The notes under the pieces: model-generated
What the model saw: only the letters and a program-made list of their open reading frames with translations
What the model was told of the DNA's origin: nothing
Databases searched by the model: none
Shown here: one piece after another, positions 8,467 through 17,588 of the stretch
Position numbering within the stretch: the first letter of the stretch is position 1
How the letters are laid out: every line of letters begins with the position of its first letter
DNA from: Trinickia caryophylli
Lineage (GTDB): Bacteria > Pseudomonadota > Gammaproteobacteria > Burkholderiales > Burkholderiaceae
DNA length: 64,000 bases
Direction: 5' to 3'
NCBI RefSeq assembly: GCF_034424545.1
Contig: NZ_CP139971.1
Location: forward strand, 2,108,001 to 2,172,000
Program-made: the position numbers and the translations under genes

Positions 8467-9492
8467 ATGATCATCGATTGCCACGGCCATTTCACGACCG
8501 TGCCTGCTTCATTTCGTCAGTGGCGTGCGAAACAGATCGAATTTGCGAACGACCCAGCCGGCGCGCCGTCGCGCGCCGAGGCGCACGTGAGCGACGACCA
8601 GATTCGCGAAGCGATCGAAACCGGCCAATTGAAGCTGCAACGCGAACGCGGCAGCGACCTGACGCTCTTTTCGCCGATTGCCGGCTTGATGAGCCATCAT
8701 TTGGGCAACGAGCGCACGAGCCTCGAGTGGGCCGAACTATCGAACGACCTCGTCTACCGCGTAACGACGCTTTACCCGGAGAACTTCGCGCCCGTTTGCC
8801 AGTTGCCGCAGTCGCCGGGCGTGGATGCCGAGGGCTGCATTCCCGAGCTGCGGCGCTGCGTCGAGCAGCTCGGCTTTGTCGGATGCAATCTGAATCCCGA
8901 TCCGACGGGCGGCTACTGGACCGGAAAGCCGATGACCGACCGCGAGTGGTACCCGCTTTACGAAGCGCTCGTCGATCTCGACGTTCCCGCCATGATTCAT
9001 GTCGCGGCGTCGTGCAATCCCTGCTTCCACGGCACGGGTGCGCATTATCTGAATGCCGATACATCGGTATTCATGCAGCTGCTGCAATCGGATCTCTTCA
9101 AGGATTTTCCGACGTTGCGCTTCGTGATTCCCCATGGCGGCGGCGCCGTGCCTTATCACTGGGGCCGTTATCGCGGCATGTCGCTCGAAATGCGCGAGCG
9201 GCCGCTGGAGGGGCTGCTCGACAACGTTTTTTTCGATTCCTGCGTCTATCACCAGCCCGGTGTGGAATTGCTGACGAAGGTCGTACCCGTCGACAACGTT
9301 CTGTTCGGGTCGGAGATGATCGGCGCCGTGCGCGGTAAGGATCCCTCGACGGGCCAGTACTTCGACGACACGAAGCGCTACATCGATGCCTGTCCGGCAT
9401 TGACGAGCGACGACCGCTTCAAGATTTTCGAAGGCAACGCACGACGCGTCTATCCGCGCCTCGATGCGCGCCTGAAAGCGCAAGGCAAATAG
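8467..9492 (+). CDS. 4-oxalomesaconate hydratase, LigJ-type amidohydrolase
   Basis: A 341-aa amidohydrolase-superfamily protein. It starts MIIDCHGHF with the metal-binding HxH, and carries DLTLFSP, the block ALVDLDVPAMIHVA, then GTGAHYLNADTSVFMQ and FVIPHGGGAVPYHWGRYRG. This pattern is that of LigJ-type 2-keto-4-carboxy-3-hexenedioate (4-oxalomesaconate) hydratases of the protocatechuate 4,5-cleavage pathway. It would hydrate 4-oxalomesaconate to 4-carboxy-4-hydroxy-2-oxoadipate, the substrate of an aldolase such as the one encoded at 12863. It starts 16 bp after the previous gene with GGAG upstream. A decarboxylase of the ACMSD type is the main alternative. Confidence 0.78.
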   Translation: MIIDCHGHFTTVPASFRQWRAKQIEFANDPAGAPSRAEAHVSDDQIREAIETGQLKLQRERGSDLTLFSPIAGLMSHHLGNERTSLEWAELSNDLVYRVTTLYPENFAPVCQLPQSPGVDAEGCIPELRRCVEQLGFVGCNLNPDPTGGYWTGKPMTDREWYPLYEALVDLDVPAMIHVAASCNPCFHGTGAHYLNADTSVFMQLLQSDLFKDFPTLRFVIPHGGGAVPYHWGRYRGMSLEMRERPLEGLLDNVFFDSCVYHQPGVELLTKVVPVDNVLFGSEMIGAVRGKDPSTGQYFDDTKRYIDACPALTSDDRFKIFEGNARRVYPRLDARLKAQGK

Positions 9493-9536
9493 AACCGGCG
9501 CAAGCGCCGGGCAATGCAAGCAGCTTCGAGACATTC

Positions 9537-10388
9537 ATGAATTCTTCAATTGTCGATATTCACCCGCACATCATCTCCGACGACGAAACGCGCTATCCGC
9601 CGGCGCCATTGTTCGGCAAGCGTTCGGATTGGTCGAAGGAGCGCCCGACCACGGTCGAGACCCTGATCGCGGCGATGGACGCAGCCGGCGTTGAGAAGGC
9701 GGCCGTGGTGCATTCCTCCACGACCTACGGTTTCGACAACCGTTACGTGGTCGAAGGCTGCGCCCGATATCCGGGCCGGCTCGTTGCCGTCGGCTCGGTG
9801 GACGTGCTGCAGCCCGATGCGCCGCTGCGCATCCGCGAATGGGTCGGGCTTGGCCTTGCGGGCTTGCGGCTCTTCACGGGCGGCAGCACGAAGGCGTTCG
9901 ACCCGAGCGAGCTCGACGATCCGCGCTCGTTCCCGGCGTGGGAGCTGTGCGCCGAACTGGGCCTGCCGATGTGCATCCAGACGGGGCCGATCGGCCTGCC
10001 GCAAGTCACCGCGCTCGCAAGACGTTTTCCCGAGGTGGCGATCGTCCTCGATCATCTCGGTCGTCCCGACATCGCCGATGGGCCGCCCTACGCGCGGGCA
10101 CAGAGCCTGTTCGATCTCGCGCCGCTCGAGAACATCTATCTGAAGCTCACGCCGCGCATCTTCGGCGACGCGAAAAAGGATAAAGCCAGTGCGCAGACGT
10201 TTTTTCCGCGCGTGGTCGAGGCCTTCGGCGCGAGCCGATTGGCCTGGGGGTCGAATTATCCGACTTCGCCGGGCACGCTCTCGGAGATTCTCGATGCGGC
10301 GCGTGTCGGGCTTGCGTCGTTGAGCGAGGAAGACCTCACGTGGATCTTCGGCAAGACCGCGGGACGACTCTATCCGGCTCTCGCCTGA
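9537..10388 (+). CDS. amidohydrolase, LigI-like 2-pyrone-4,6-dicarboxylate lactonase family
   Basis: A 283-aa amidohydrolase-2 protein. The N-terminal metal motif is VDIHPHIIS, followed by LIAAMDAAGVEKAAVVHSS, a central IVLDHLGRPD with the conserved His, and a C-terminal AWGSNYPTS with an Asn where many relatives have Asp. LigI opens the pyrone 2-pyrone-4,6-dicarboxylate to 4-oxalomesaconate, which fits the LigJ-type hydratase immediately upstream. The 44-bp gap holds a small hairpin (CCGGCG CAAG CGCCGG, 9495-9510). The exact substrate is inferred only from the neighbours; a related lactonase or hydrolase is possible. Confidence 0.65.
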   Translation: MNSSIVDIHPHIISDDETRYPPAPLFGKRSDWSKERPTTVETLIAAMDAAGVEKAAVVHSSTTYGFDNRYVVEGCARYPGRLVAVGSVDVLQPDAPLRIREWVGLGLAGLRLFTGGSTKAFDPSELDDPRSFPAWELCAELGLPMCIQTGPIGLPQVTALARRFPEVAIVLDHLGRPDIADGPPYARAQSLFDLAPLENIYLKLTPRIFGDAKKDKASAQTFFPRVVEAFGASRLAWGSNYPTSPGTLSEILDAARVGLASLSEEDLTWIFGKTAGRLYPALA

Positions 10389-10481
10389 GTGCTTCCCCAC
10401 GCGAGCCGGTCGCCAACGATGCCGAAGTGCATCGACGCGGCCGGCAGACACAACCCGACGACACCACAGAGAAAGACACAG

Positions 10482-11768
10482 ATGGAGACAGGCAAACCTG
10501 GACGATCGGGGAACGCGGGCCGTTGGGCCGTACTCGCGCTCCTTGCATTCGGCGTTTTGATTTCATTCATCGACCGGACCAGTATTTCCTCGACGCTGGC
10601 CGACGCGGCATTCATTCGCCATTTCGCGCTCACGAACGTCGATCGCGGCTGGATCAACGCCGCGTTCTTCTGGTCGTACGGGGCCTTCCAGATTCCGATG
10701 GGCTGGGTGGCCGACCGCTACGGGGTGAAATGGCCGTACGCGATCAGCTTCGCATTGTGGTGTCTCGCCACGGCGCTGATGGGTGCGGTGACGGCGCTTG
10801 CGGGCCTCGTGGTCATGCGCCTCGTCATCGGTATGGCGGAAGCCATCGTGATTCCGGCGAGCTACCGCTGGATTCGCAATCACTTCGACGAAACACAGAA
10901 CGGCTTCGCGGTCGGGATTCTGGCCATGGGCAACAAGTTCGGCCCCGCGCTCGGCGCGCCGGTTGGCGCATGGTTCATCGTCCACCATTCCTGGCAGGCG
11001 ATGTTCATCGTCACCGGTCTCGCGGGCCTCGTCTGGCTGGTGCCCTGGCTGCTGCTCGTGCGCAACGATTTTCCGTCGAAGACGATGCTCGCGCAGGCCC
11101 ATCGAAGCGCGCGCTCGGTCACGCTGGCGAGCATTCTGTCGAGCCCGGTCGTATGGGGCGGCATGATCACGAACTTCTGCTACGGCTACTTCACGTTTTA
11201 TTGCATGACGTGGATGCCTGCCTACCTCGTCGAACAGCGTCACCTCTCGCTGTCGCGTTCCGGCCTTTTCACCTTCTTCAGCTTTGCGGGCATCGCAATC
11301 GTCGCCGCAGTTGCCGGCTGGGCCGCGGACCGGATCATCGCCCGCGGGCACAACCCGATTCTCGTACGCAAGGTCTTCGTTATCGCGGGCTTCGTCGGCG
11401 GCAGTACGGTCGTATTCGGCGCCTATGCCGGTTCGCTCGAGATGGCGCTCTTCTGGAACGTGTTGTCGCTCTCGCTGCTCGGCTTCGTCACCGCGAACAA
11501 TCTCGCGCTGTCACGCCTCACATTGATTCCCAGGCAGTGCATCGGCCTCGTCACGGGCGTGCAGCAGGTTGCCACCAGCCTCGCGGGCGGCGTGGCGGCA
11601 AGCCTTTCCGGATGGCTCCTCCACGTGAGCGGAAGCTATGGGCTGCCGATGAGAGTGATCCTCGTATTCCTGCTGATCGGCGCGGCGGCGACGGCGATCC
11701 TCTACCGGCCCGAATGGGCCCCCCGGGAAACGCAAGCGGAGCCTGAGCTGAAGCGCGCCTGGAAATAG
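10482..11768 (+). CDS. MFS transporter, anion:cation symporter family, copy 1
   Basis: A 428-aa membrane protein with 12 predicted helices. Family signatures are RTSISSTLADA in helix 1 with the conserved D/R of the acid symporters, the loop 2-3 motif GWVADRYGVKWPYA, and the paired segment GWAADRIIARG after helix 8. The ACS family carries aromatic acids, tartrate and phthalate with protons. The ATG at 10482 is chosen because the conserved N-terminus begins 14 residues later; the frame stays open upstream. It is a clear paralogue of the protein at 16223-17560, sharing FFSFAGIAIVAAVAGWAADR almost unchanged. It lies inside the aromatic operon and probably imports its substrate. Confidence 0.87.
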   Translation: METGKPGRSGNAGRWAVLALLAFGVLISFIDRTSISSTLADAAFIRHFALTNVDRGWINAAFFWSYGAFQIPMGWVADRYGVKWPYAISFALWCLATALMGAVTALAGLVVMRLVIGMAEAIVIPASYRWIRNHFDETQNGFAVGILAMGNKFGPALGAPVGAWFIVHHSWQAMFIVTGLAGLVWLVPWLLLVRNDFPSKTMLAQAHRSARSVTLASILSSPVVWGGMITNFCYGYFTFYCMTWMPAYLVEQRHLSLSRSGLFTFFSFAGIAIVAAVAGWAADRIIARGHNPILVRKVFVIAGFVGGSTVVFGAYAGSLEMALFWNVLSLSLLGFVTANNLALSRLTLIPRQCIGLVTGVQQVATSLAGGVAASLSGWLLHVSGSYGLPMRVILVFLLIGAAATAILYRPEWAPRETQAEPELKRAWK

Positions 11769-11837
11769 CTGTCGCAATACCGATGCGGCCCGTATGGCCG
11801 GCACGGTCGAACATGTCAATTCACTGAGAACCTGTAA

Positions 11838-12824
11838 ATGGCGAAGATTGTATTCGGGATGGCAGTGCCGCACAGCGGCATGCTGGGTCAGGCACCGGAG
11901 GACTGGTTGAAAAACGGAGAGCGCGACCGCGGCAATCCGGAACTCTGGTACCGCAATCGGACCTGGACTTATCCCGAACTCGAGGCGCATCGCGAAGCGG
12001 CGTTCGAAAAGTTTCTGACGTTGGAGGAGCGTACGGCCCGTGCCGCGCGCTGCCGCGCCGCGCTCGACGCGATGGCGGCGGCCTACCGCGAGGCAAGGAT
12101 CGATGTGGCGATCGTCCTGGGCAAGGACCAGAAGGAGATCTTCACGCATATGTCGCCCTCCATCGCCATCTACAGCGGCGAGGAAGTGCACAACGGGCCG
12201 CCGCAGCGCCCCGTCTACGCACCGGACCGTCACGTTACGCACCGCTGCCATCCGCGACTCGCCACCTACCTCATCGAGCACTTTCAGCGTGAAGGATTCG
12301 ATCTGACCGATCTCTTCGCATGGCCGGACAACGTATGGATGAAGCCGCTTCCCGCGTATCCGGTGGTGCCTCACGCCTACAGCTTCGTCTATCACCAGAT
12401 CATGAACGACGATCCGCCCCCGCACGTTCCGATCATCATGAACTGCTTCTACCCGCCCACGCAGCCGTCGATGTCGCGCTGCATCGAGTTTGGCGCGACG
12501 CTGCGCGATGCGATCGAGGCGTGGCCGGAAGACGTGCGCGTCGGCATCTTCGCCTCCGGGGGGCTGTCGCACTTCGTCAACGACGAGGAGTTCGACCGCC
12601 GCATCATGAAGATGCTCGGTGGTTACGACTACGACGGGCTGGCCGCGGTGGACAACCGTTCCTACCAGTCGGGCACCTCCGAGATCAAGCTTTACGTCAG
12701 CGTGATGAAAGTGATGGAGGACACTCGTGCCGAGATGACACTCGTCGATTACGTGCCGTGCTGGCGCACCCCTGCGGGCACCGGTGAGGGCATGGGATTC
12801 ATGTACTGGAAAGCCGCCGAGTGA
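11838..12824 (+). CDS. class III extradiol ring-cleavage dioxygenase (LigB/DesZ-like)
   Basis: A 328-aa protein of the LigB superfamily. It begins MAKIVFGMAVPHSG, placing His12 where the first iron ligand of LigB lies. ASGGLSHFVNDEEFDR and PHAYSFVYHQIM carry the later conserved His and acidic residues. At the position of LigB His61 there is Gln98 in GKDQKEIF, a form I recall from DesZ-like 3-O-methylgallate dioxygenases. No separate LigA-type small subunit is present, again like gallate-type enzymes. It should open a catechol or pyrogallol carboxylate ring next to the carboxyl side, feeding the LigI/LigJ-type enzymes. Gallate or methylgallate is a better guess than protocatechuate because no LigC dehydrogenase is present. 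Confidence 0.8.
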   Translation: MAKIVFGMAVPHSGMLGQAPEDWLKNGERDRGNPELWYRNRTWTYPELEAHREAAFEKFLTLEERTARAARCRAALDAMAAAYREARIDVAIVLGKDQKEIFTHMSPSIAIYSGEEVHNGPPQRPVYAPDRHVTHRCHPRLATYLIEHFQREGFDLTDLFAWPDNVWMKPLPAYPVVPHAYSFVYHQIMNDDPPPHVPIIMNCFYPPTQPSMSRCIEFGATLRDAIEAWPEDVRVGIFASGGLSHFVNDEEFDRRIMKMLGGYDYDGLAAVDNRSYQSGTSEIKLYVSVMKVMEDTRAEMTLVDYVPCWRTPAGTGEGMGFMYWKAAE

Positions 12825-12862
12825 ACGGCGCACCGATTCAAATCAACGAAGAGAGAAAGAGT

Positions 12863-13720
12863 ATGAGCGACGTTCGCCTCAATAGCATCATTCGCGCATT
12901 CGAATCGGGAAAGCCCGCATTCGCCGCATTTTCCAAGCTCGAAAAGCAAACCGCGATCGAGATGAGCGATGCGCCCTACGACGGCATCGTGTTCGAAATG
13001 GAGCACAACCCGTATGACGTATCGGCGCTCGGCGACGCGTTGCAATACATGCTCAGCCGCAAACGGATCGCCGAATCGGGATCCATCGCGCCGGGCGTCA
13101 CCCCGCTCGCGCGCATCCCGGCAAACGGCGTGGAAATGAATCAGGCCTTCGCCAAGCAGGTGCTCGATCGCGGCGCCTACGGCGTCATCTGGCCACATGT
13201 TTCGACGGTGGAGCAAGCCTATAACGCCGTGGCCTCGTGCCGCTATGCGCGGCCGAAAAACGCGCCGCTTTACGAACCCAGGGGCGTACGAGGAGATGGT
13301 CCCGCCACGGCTTCGCGCTACTGGGGCGTGAGCATGGCCGACTACTACAAGAAGGCGGACGTGTGGCCGCTGGCCGAGCAGGGCGAAATCCTCGTCGGCT
13401 TGATGTGCGAAAGCACCGAGGCGATCGACAATCTCGACGACATCCTGTCGAACGTACCCGGCATTGGTTTCATCCTGATCGGCGAGGGCGATTTGAGCCA
13501 GGAACTCGGCTACCCGCGCGAGTACGAGCATCCAGCCGTACTCGATGCGATGCGCAAGATCGTCGACACATGCCGCAAGCACGACGTCGTGGTCGGCCAT
13601 CCGCATGTCACGGCCAAGAATCACAAGCGTCTGATCGAAGAAGGATACCGGCTGCTCATGTCGGCGCCGCTGCGCAGCTATGGGGTGGTCGGGATGGCGC
13701 GCGAAATGGCGGGGTACTGA
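12863..13720 (+). CDS. HpcH/HpaI-family aldolase
   Basis: A 285-aa class II aldolase of the HpcH/HpaI family. Visible features are the acidic metal-binding region in FEMEHNPYDV, the Arg-containing PLARIPANG block, and GEGDLSQELGYPREYEHP near the C-terminus, which corresponds to the family GPxDLS loop. These enzymes split 2-keto-4-hydroxy acids into pyruvate plus an aldehyde or keto acid. Here it may cleave the product of the LigJ-type hydratase to pyruvate and oxaloacetate in place of the usual LigK/ProA-type aldolase, which is absent. The ATG at 12863 is preferred over an upstream ATG because the family start matches and GAGAGAAAGAG precedes it. Confidence 0.8.
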   Translation: MSDVRLNSIIRAFESGKPAFAAFSKLEKQTAIEMSDAPYDGIVFEMEHNPYDVSALGDALQYMLSRKRIAESGSIAPGVTPLARIPANGVEMNQAFAKQVLDRGAYGVIWPHVSTVEQAYNAVASCRYARPKNAPLYEPRGVRGDGPATASRYWGVSMADYYKKADVWPLAEQGEILVGLMCESTEAIDNLDDILSNVPGIGFILIGEGDLSQELGYPREYEHPAVLDAMRKIVDTCRKHDVVVGHPHVTAKNHKRLIEEGYRLLMSAPLRSYGVVGMAREMAGY

Positions 13721-15265
13721 ATGAACGGCGCGCAAAGCCTGGTCCGAACGCTGACGGAGCAGGGGGTCGACGTCTGCTTCGCCAACCCGGGCACCTCCGA
13801 AATGCACTTTCTGCGAGCGCTCGAGAATCCGCGCATGCGTAGCGTTCTATGTCTTTTCGAGGGCGTCTGCACCGGCGCGGCGGATGGGTACTACCGGATG
13901 AAGGGCACCCCGGCGTCGACGCTGCTGCATCTAGGCCCGGGTCTCGCGAACGGTCTCGCGAATATTCACAATGCGAGGCGTGCGTCGTCGGGCATGGTGA
14001 ACATCGTCGGCGAACACTCGGCGGCCCACCTCAAATACGACCCGCCGCTCATGTCAGATATCGAGGGCCTCGCGAGGCCTTTGAGCCACTGGGTGCGGCG
14101 CGTCGAGTCACCGCGGGCGGTGGCGTGGGACGCCGCGGCGGCGGTGCACAAGGCCAGCGAGTACCCGGGAAGAATCGCGACGCTGATCCTTCCCGGCGAT
14201 ACGTCATGGCAGGACGCGGGCGAGACGATCGCCGCGCCGCGCGCGCATCATTGGCCCATGCCGCCCGATGCGGCGCGTATCGACCACATTGCGCGCGTGC
14301 TGCGTTCGGGCGAGCCGACGCTCGTCATCCTGGCGGGCCGCGCCACGCGCGGCCGCGCGCTCGAACTCGCGGGCAAGCTCAAGGCCGCAACGGGCTGCCG
14401 TCTCGCGACACAGTTCTTCACGGCGCGCATCGAGCGCGGCGCGGGGCGAGTCGCGCTCGAGCGCATTCCCTATGCGGTCGGCCCAGCCGTGGCGTACCTG
14501 AAGGATTTCAGGCATATCGTCACGATAGAGACGACCGAGCCGATCGCCTTTTTCAGCTATCCCGACAAACCGAGCCTGCTGAAAGCACCGGGTACGAGCG
14601 TGCATGCGCTCGTCGAAGCCGGCGAAGATGGCGCGGCCGGCCTCGATCTGCTGCTCGACGCGCTCGACGCCACGACGGCGGCGCCGGTTTTGCAGCCGCG
14701 CGCGGAGGTGGGCGTTCCCACCGGCATGCTCAATCCCGCGAGCATCGCGCAGGCACTGGCGGCCGCGTTGCCGGAGGACTGTATTCTCGTCGACGAGTCG
14801 CTGACCACCGGCCGCGAGACGATGGGGCTGACCATTGGCGCGGCGCCGCACGATCTCATCAACAACATGGGTGGCTCGATCGGCTACGGCACGCCTGTGG
14901 CCACGGGGGCGGCGCTCGCGTGCCCGGAGCGGCGCGTGTTCTGCATGGTCGGCGATGGCAGCGCCATGTATACGATCCAGTCGCTGTGGACGCAGGCCCG
15001 CGAAGGACTCGACGTGACGACGATCATCTTCGCCAACAACAGCTACGCGATCCTGAAAGCCGAATACGCCAACATGGGCGCGGGCGCACCCGGTACCCGT
15101 GCACTCGACATGATCGACATCGATCGTCCGCGCATCGATTGGCTCTCGATGGCGAAAAGCATGGGCGTGCCGGCCGTGGCCGTCGATACGGCCGAGGCTT
15201 TCCATAAAGCAATGACTGATTCGGTGCGCGAGCGCGGGCCGTGCCTGATCGAAGTCAGACTTTGA
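13721..15265 (+). CDS. thiamine-diphosphate-dependent decarboxylase/acetolactate synthase-like enzyme, copy 1
   Basis: A 514-aa three-domain ThDP enzyme. The N-terminal catalytic-glutamate region is VLCLFEGVCTGAADGYYRM, and the C-terminal ThDP motif is GDGSAMYTIQSLW ending in FANNSYAIL, a normal GDG-N-N pattern. The family covers acetolactate synthase, benzoylformate decarboxylase and relatives; the short length and the GPGLANGLANIHNARRA loop point to the decarboxylase side. The start codon directly abuts the stop of the aldolase gene. It is paralogous to the enzyme at 37041-38615. A 2-keto acid generated by the pathway is the likely substrate, but I cannot say which. Confidence 0.8.
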   Translation: MNGAQSLVRTLTEQGVDVCFANPGTSEMHFLRALENPRMRSVLCLFEGVCTGAADGYYRMKGTPASTLLHLGPGLANGLANIHNARRASSGMVNIVGEHSAAHLKYDPPLMSDIEGLARPLSHWVRRVESPRAVAWDAAAAVHKASEYPGRIATLILPGDTSWQDAGETIAAPRAHHWPMPPDAARIDHIARVLRSGEPTLVILAGRATRGRALELAGKLKAATGCRLATQFFTARIERGAGRVALERIPYAVGPAVAYLKDFRHIVTIETTEPIAFFSYPDKPSLLKAPGTSVHALVEAGEDGAAGLDLLLDALDATTAAPVLQPRAEVGVPTGMLNPASIAQALAAALPEDCILVDESLTTGRETMGLTIGAAPHDLINNMGGSIGYGTPVATGAALACPERRVFCMVGDGSAMYTIQSLWTQAREGLDVTTIIFANNSYAILKAEYANMGAGAPGTRALDMIDIDRPRIDWLSMAKSMGVPAVAVDTAEAFHKAMTDSVRERGPCLIEVRL

Positions 15266-15293
15266 TTGATCTCATGCATAAGGATGGACATTC

Positions 15294-16187
15294 ATGACAA
15301 CCATGCTGAGCGGCGTGCCAACGCTGCGCACCAACCTGTCCGATTATCCGGTGACGAGGGCGATGAAAGACGGGCGGGTGGCCTCGGATATCGTCAGGCT
15401 CGACTATTGCGGGCCGACGCCCGCTCATAACGGCTTCAAGGCGATGGTGCGGGAAAACGCATTCGACGCGGGCGAACTCGCGATCGTCACGTTTTTGCAG
15501 GCCAAGGCCTACGGCAAGCCTTACGTCCTGCTGCCTGCACCGATATCGGGACGCTTCCAGCATCATTGCGCGGGCTACAACATCGACTTCGGTCATCTCG
15601 ATCCGAAGGACATCGAAGGCAAGCGAGTGGGCGTGCGCACCTATACGCAAACCACTGCACTGTGGATTCGCGGAATACTGCGCCACGAATACGGCGTCGA
15701 TCTGGACAAGGTGACGTGGATGACGCTTGGCGAAGGTCATCTCGCCGAGTATCGCGACCCGAACAATTGCGTGCGTCTGCCGGCGGGCTCGAATATCCCG
15801 CAGATGATGCTCGACGGGCGGCTGAGTGCCGCGTTGCTCGGCGAGGACATGCCGAAAGACCCGCGCGTGCGCACGCTCGTGCCCGATGCCCAAGCCGCGG
15901 CCAAAGACTGGTTTGCACGCGAGGGAATCGTGCCGATCAATCACATGTTCGTCGTACACGAGGACGTTTCGAAGCAGCGACCCGATATCGTTCGGGAGCT
16001 GTACCGGATGATCGTGGAAAGCCGTTCGCTTGCCGAAGGCGTGCCAGCCGCGTTTCCACCGATCGGCCTCGAGCGCAACCGCAAGGGCATACAGCTCGCG
16101 ATCGATTGGGCACTCGACCAGAAGATCATTCCCCATCGCCTCTCGGTGGATGAGCTGTTCGACGATGTGACCGCCAGCCTGGACTGA
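15294..16187 (+). CDS. 4,5-dihydroxyphthalate decarboxylase-like protein, copy 2
   Basis: A 297-aa homologue of the protein at 7473-8450. Shared features are FDAGELAIVTFLQAKAYGKP (residues about 55-75), the EGKRVGVRTYTQTTALW block around 105-122, and the C-terminal LSVDELFDD that corresponds to MSIGELFVD of copy 1. It lacks a signal peptide. Overall divergence is substantial, so this is an old duplication or two acquisitions rather than a recent copy. It follows the ThDP enzyme by 28 bp and precedes the second MFS gene by 35 bp, so it is part of the same operon. Either a second decarboxylation or a second substrate is possible. Confidence 0.7.
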   Translation: MTTMLSGVPTLRTNLSDYPVTRAMKDGRVASDIVRLDYCGPTPAHNGFKAMVRENAFDAGELAIVTFLQAKAYGKPYVLLPAPISGRFQHHCAGYNIDFGHLDPKDIEGKRVGVRTYTQTTALWIRGILRHEYGVDLDKVTWMTLGEGHLAEYRDPNNCVRLPAGSNIPQMMLDGRLSAALLGEDMPKDPRVRTLVPDAQAAAKDWFAREGIVPINHMFVVHEDVSKQRPDIVRELYRMIVESRSLAEGVPAAFPPIGLERNRKGIQLAIDWALDQKIIPHRLSVDELFDDVTASLD

Positions 16188-16222
16188 ACGAGGCGCAGAC
16201 GACGGCATAGAAGGGACGAGCG

Positions 16223-17560
16223 ATGGCGACACGTCGAGCGGCACCATCGAAGGCGGAGAATCCCTGGTCCGTGCTCGTGCTCCTTGCGCTCGGGCTTTTG
16301 ATTTCTTTCGTCGACCGCACGAGCTTGTCCGCCGCGCTGGCGGACAAGGGCTTCATTCGCGAATTTGCGCTCACGAGCGTGGAGCGGGGCTGGCTCAACT
16401 CGGCTGTTTTCTGGTCATACGGCATCTTTCAGATGCCGATGGGCTGGCTCGTCGACCGCTACGGAGTGAAGTGGCCGTACGCCGTGTGCTTCGTCGTATG
16501 GTGTCTCGCGGCCGCAGCGACCGGGCTCGTGACGTCGATGTCCGCATTGATCGTCATGCGTTTGCTGATAGGGGTGGCCGAGGCGGTCGTCGTTCCGGCG
16601 ACCTATCGCTACCTTGCGAACAACTTCGAGGAGACCCGCAAGGGCACGGCGCTCGGCATCTTCTCGATCGGGGGAAAAATGGGACCCGCGCTCGGGGCGC
16701 CCATGGCCGCGTGGATGATCGTGGCCTACTCGTGGAACGCGATGTTCGTCGTCACCGGCCTCGCAGGCCTGTTCTGGCTCGTGCCCTGGCTTCTTGTCGT
16801 GAGGAACGACTACCCGTCGAAAGACGAATTGGCCGCGGCGATGCGCCGTGCTTGCGCCGTCCCGCTCGGCAACCTGCTGTCGAGCCCGGTGGTGTGGGGC
16901 GGCCTCGTCAACAATTTCTGTTACAGCTACTTTGCGTTTTACTGCATGACGTGGATGCCCGCTTACCTTGTCGAGCAACGGGGGCTCTCGCTCCGGCAAT
17001 CGGGGCTTTACACGTTTTTCAGCTTTGCCGGTATCGCCATCGTGGCCGCGGTTGCGGGATGGGCCGCGGACCGGCTGATCGCACGCGGCCAGGATGCCGT
17101 TTTCGTGCGCAAGTGCTTTATCGTCGCCGGGTTCGCGGGCGGAACGACGGTGCTGCTCGGCGCGGCGGCCCCATCGCCTGGTCTGGCCTTGTTCTGGAAC
17201 GTGCTCTCGCTCTCGCTGCTGGGCCTCGTTACCGCGAACAATCTCGCGCTTTGCAAACTCACGCTGATTCCCAAACAGGCGGTGGGACTGAACACTGGCC
17301 TGCAACAGGTGGCGACGAGCCTTGCGGGCGGCGTATCGGCGAGCCTGTCGGGATGGTTGCTCCATCTGGGAGGCAGCTACGCGTGGCCGATGAGGGCAAT
17401 CTTTCTGTTTCTCGTGCTCGGCGCGGCGAGCACGATCCTGCTGATGCGGCGCAAGTGGGCGCCGAAGGTCAACGACATGTCTGAGGTGCTGGGGCACGAC
17501 GGCGCACCGGACGCCGTATCGGGCACTGTCGGGCCGCGCGGTGGGGTGGGCGATGAATAG
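16223..17560 (+). CDS. MFS transporter, anion:cation symporter family, copy 2
   Basis: A 445-aa 12-helix transporter closely similar to the protein at 10482-11768: RTSLSAALADKGFIREFAL against RTSISSTLADAAFIRHFAL, and GWLVDRYGVKWPYA against GWVADRYGVKWPYA. The C-terminal tail is longer and Gly/Val rich. The ATG at 16223 has AAGGGACG upstream. Two near-redundant importers in one operon suggest two related substrates or a duplication still diverging. It is the last gene of the operon before box C and the second porin. Confidence 0.87.
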   Translation: MATRRAAPSKAENPWSVLVLLALGLLISFVDRTSLSAALADKGFIREFALTSVERGWLNSAVFWSYGIFQMPMGWLVDRYGVKWPYAVCFVVWCLAAAATGLVTSMSALIVMRLLIGVAEAVVVPATYRYLANNFEETRKGTALGIFSIGGKMGPALGAPMAAWMIVAYSWNAMFVVTGLAGLFWLVPWLLVVRNDYPSKDELAAAMRRACAVPLGNLLSSPVVWGGLVNNFCYSYFAFYCMTWMPAYLVEQRGLSLRQSGLYTFFSFAGIAIVAAVAGWAADRLIARGQDAVFVRKCFIVAGFAGGTTVLLGAAAPSPGLALFWNVLSLSLLGLVTANNLALCKLTLIPKQAVGLNTGLQQVATSLAGGVSASLSGWLLHLGGSYAWPMRAIFLFLVLGAASTILLMRRKWAPKVNDMSEVLGHDGAPDAVSGTVGPRGGVGDE

Positions 17561-17588
17561 CGACGCGCGGCGTATTGATCCGATCGAA

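Noticed and set aside
9495..9510. Hairpin between the LigJ-type and LigI-like genes as a terminator
   Set aside because: The stem is only 6-7 bp, there is no T tract, and it lies inside an apparent operon.
10340..11746. Plus-strand open frame of 468 codons overlapping the first MFS gene
   Set aside because: It is a frame-shifted shadow of the transporter, hydrophilic and Arg-rich; the MFS frame has clear membrane helices and family motifs.
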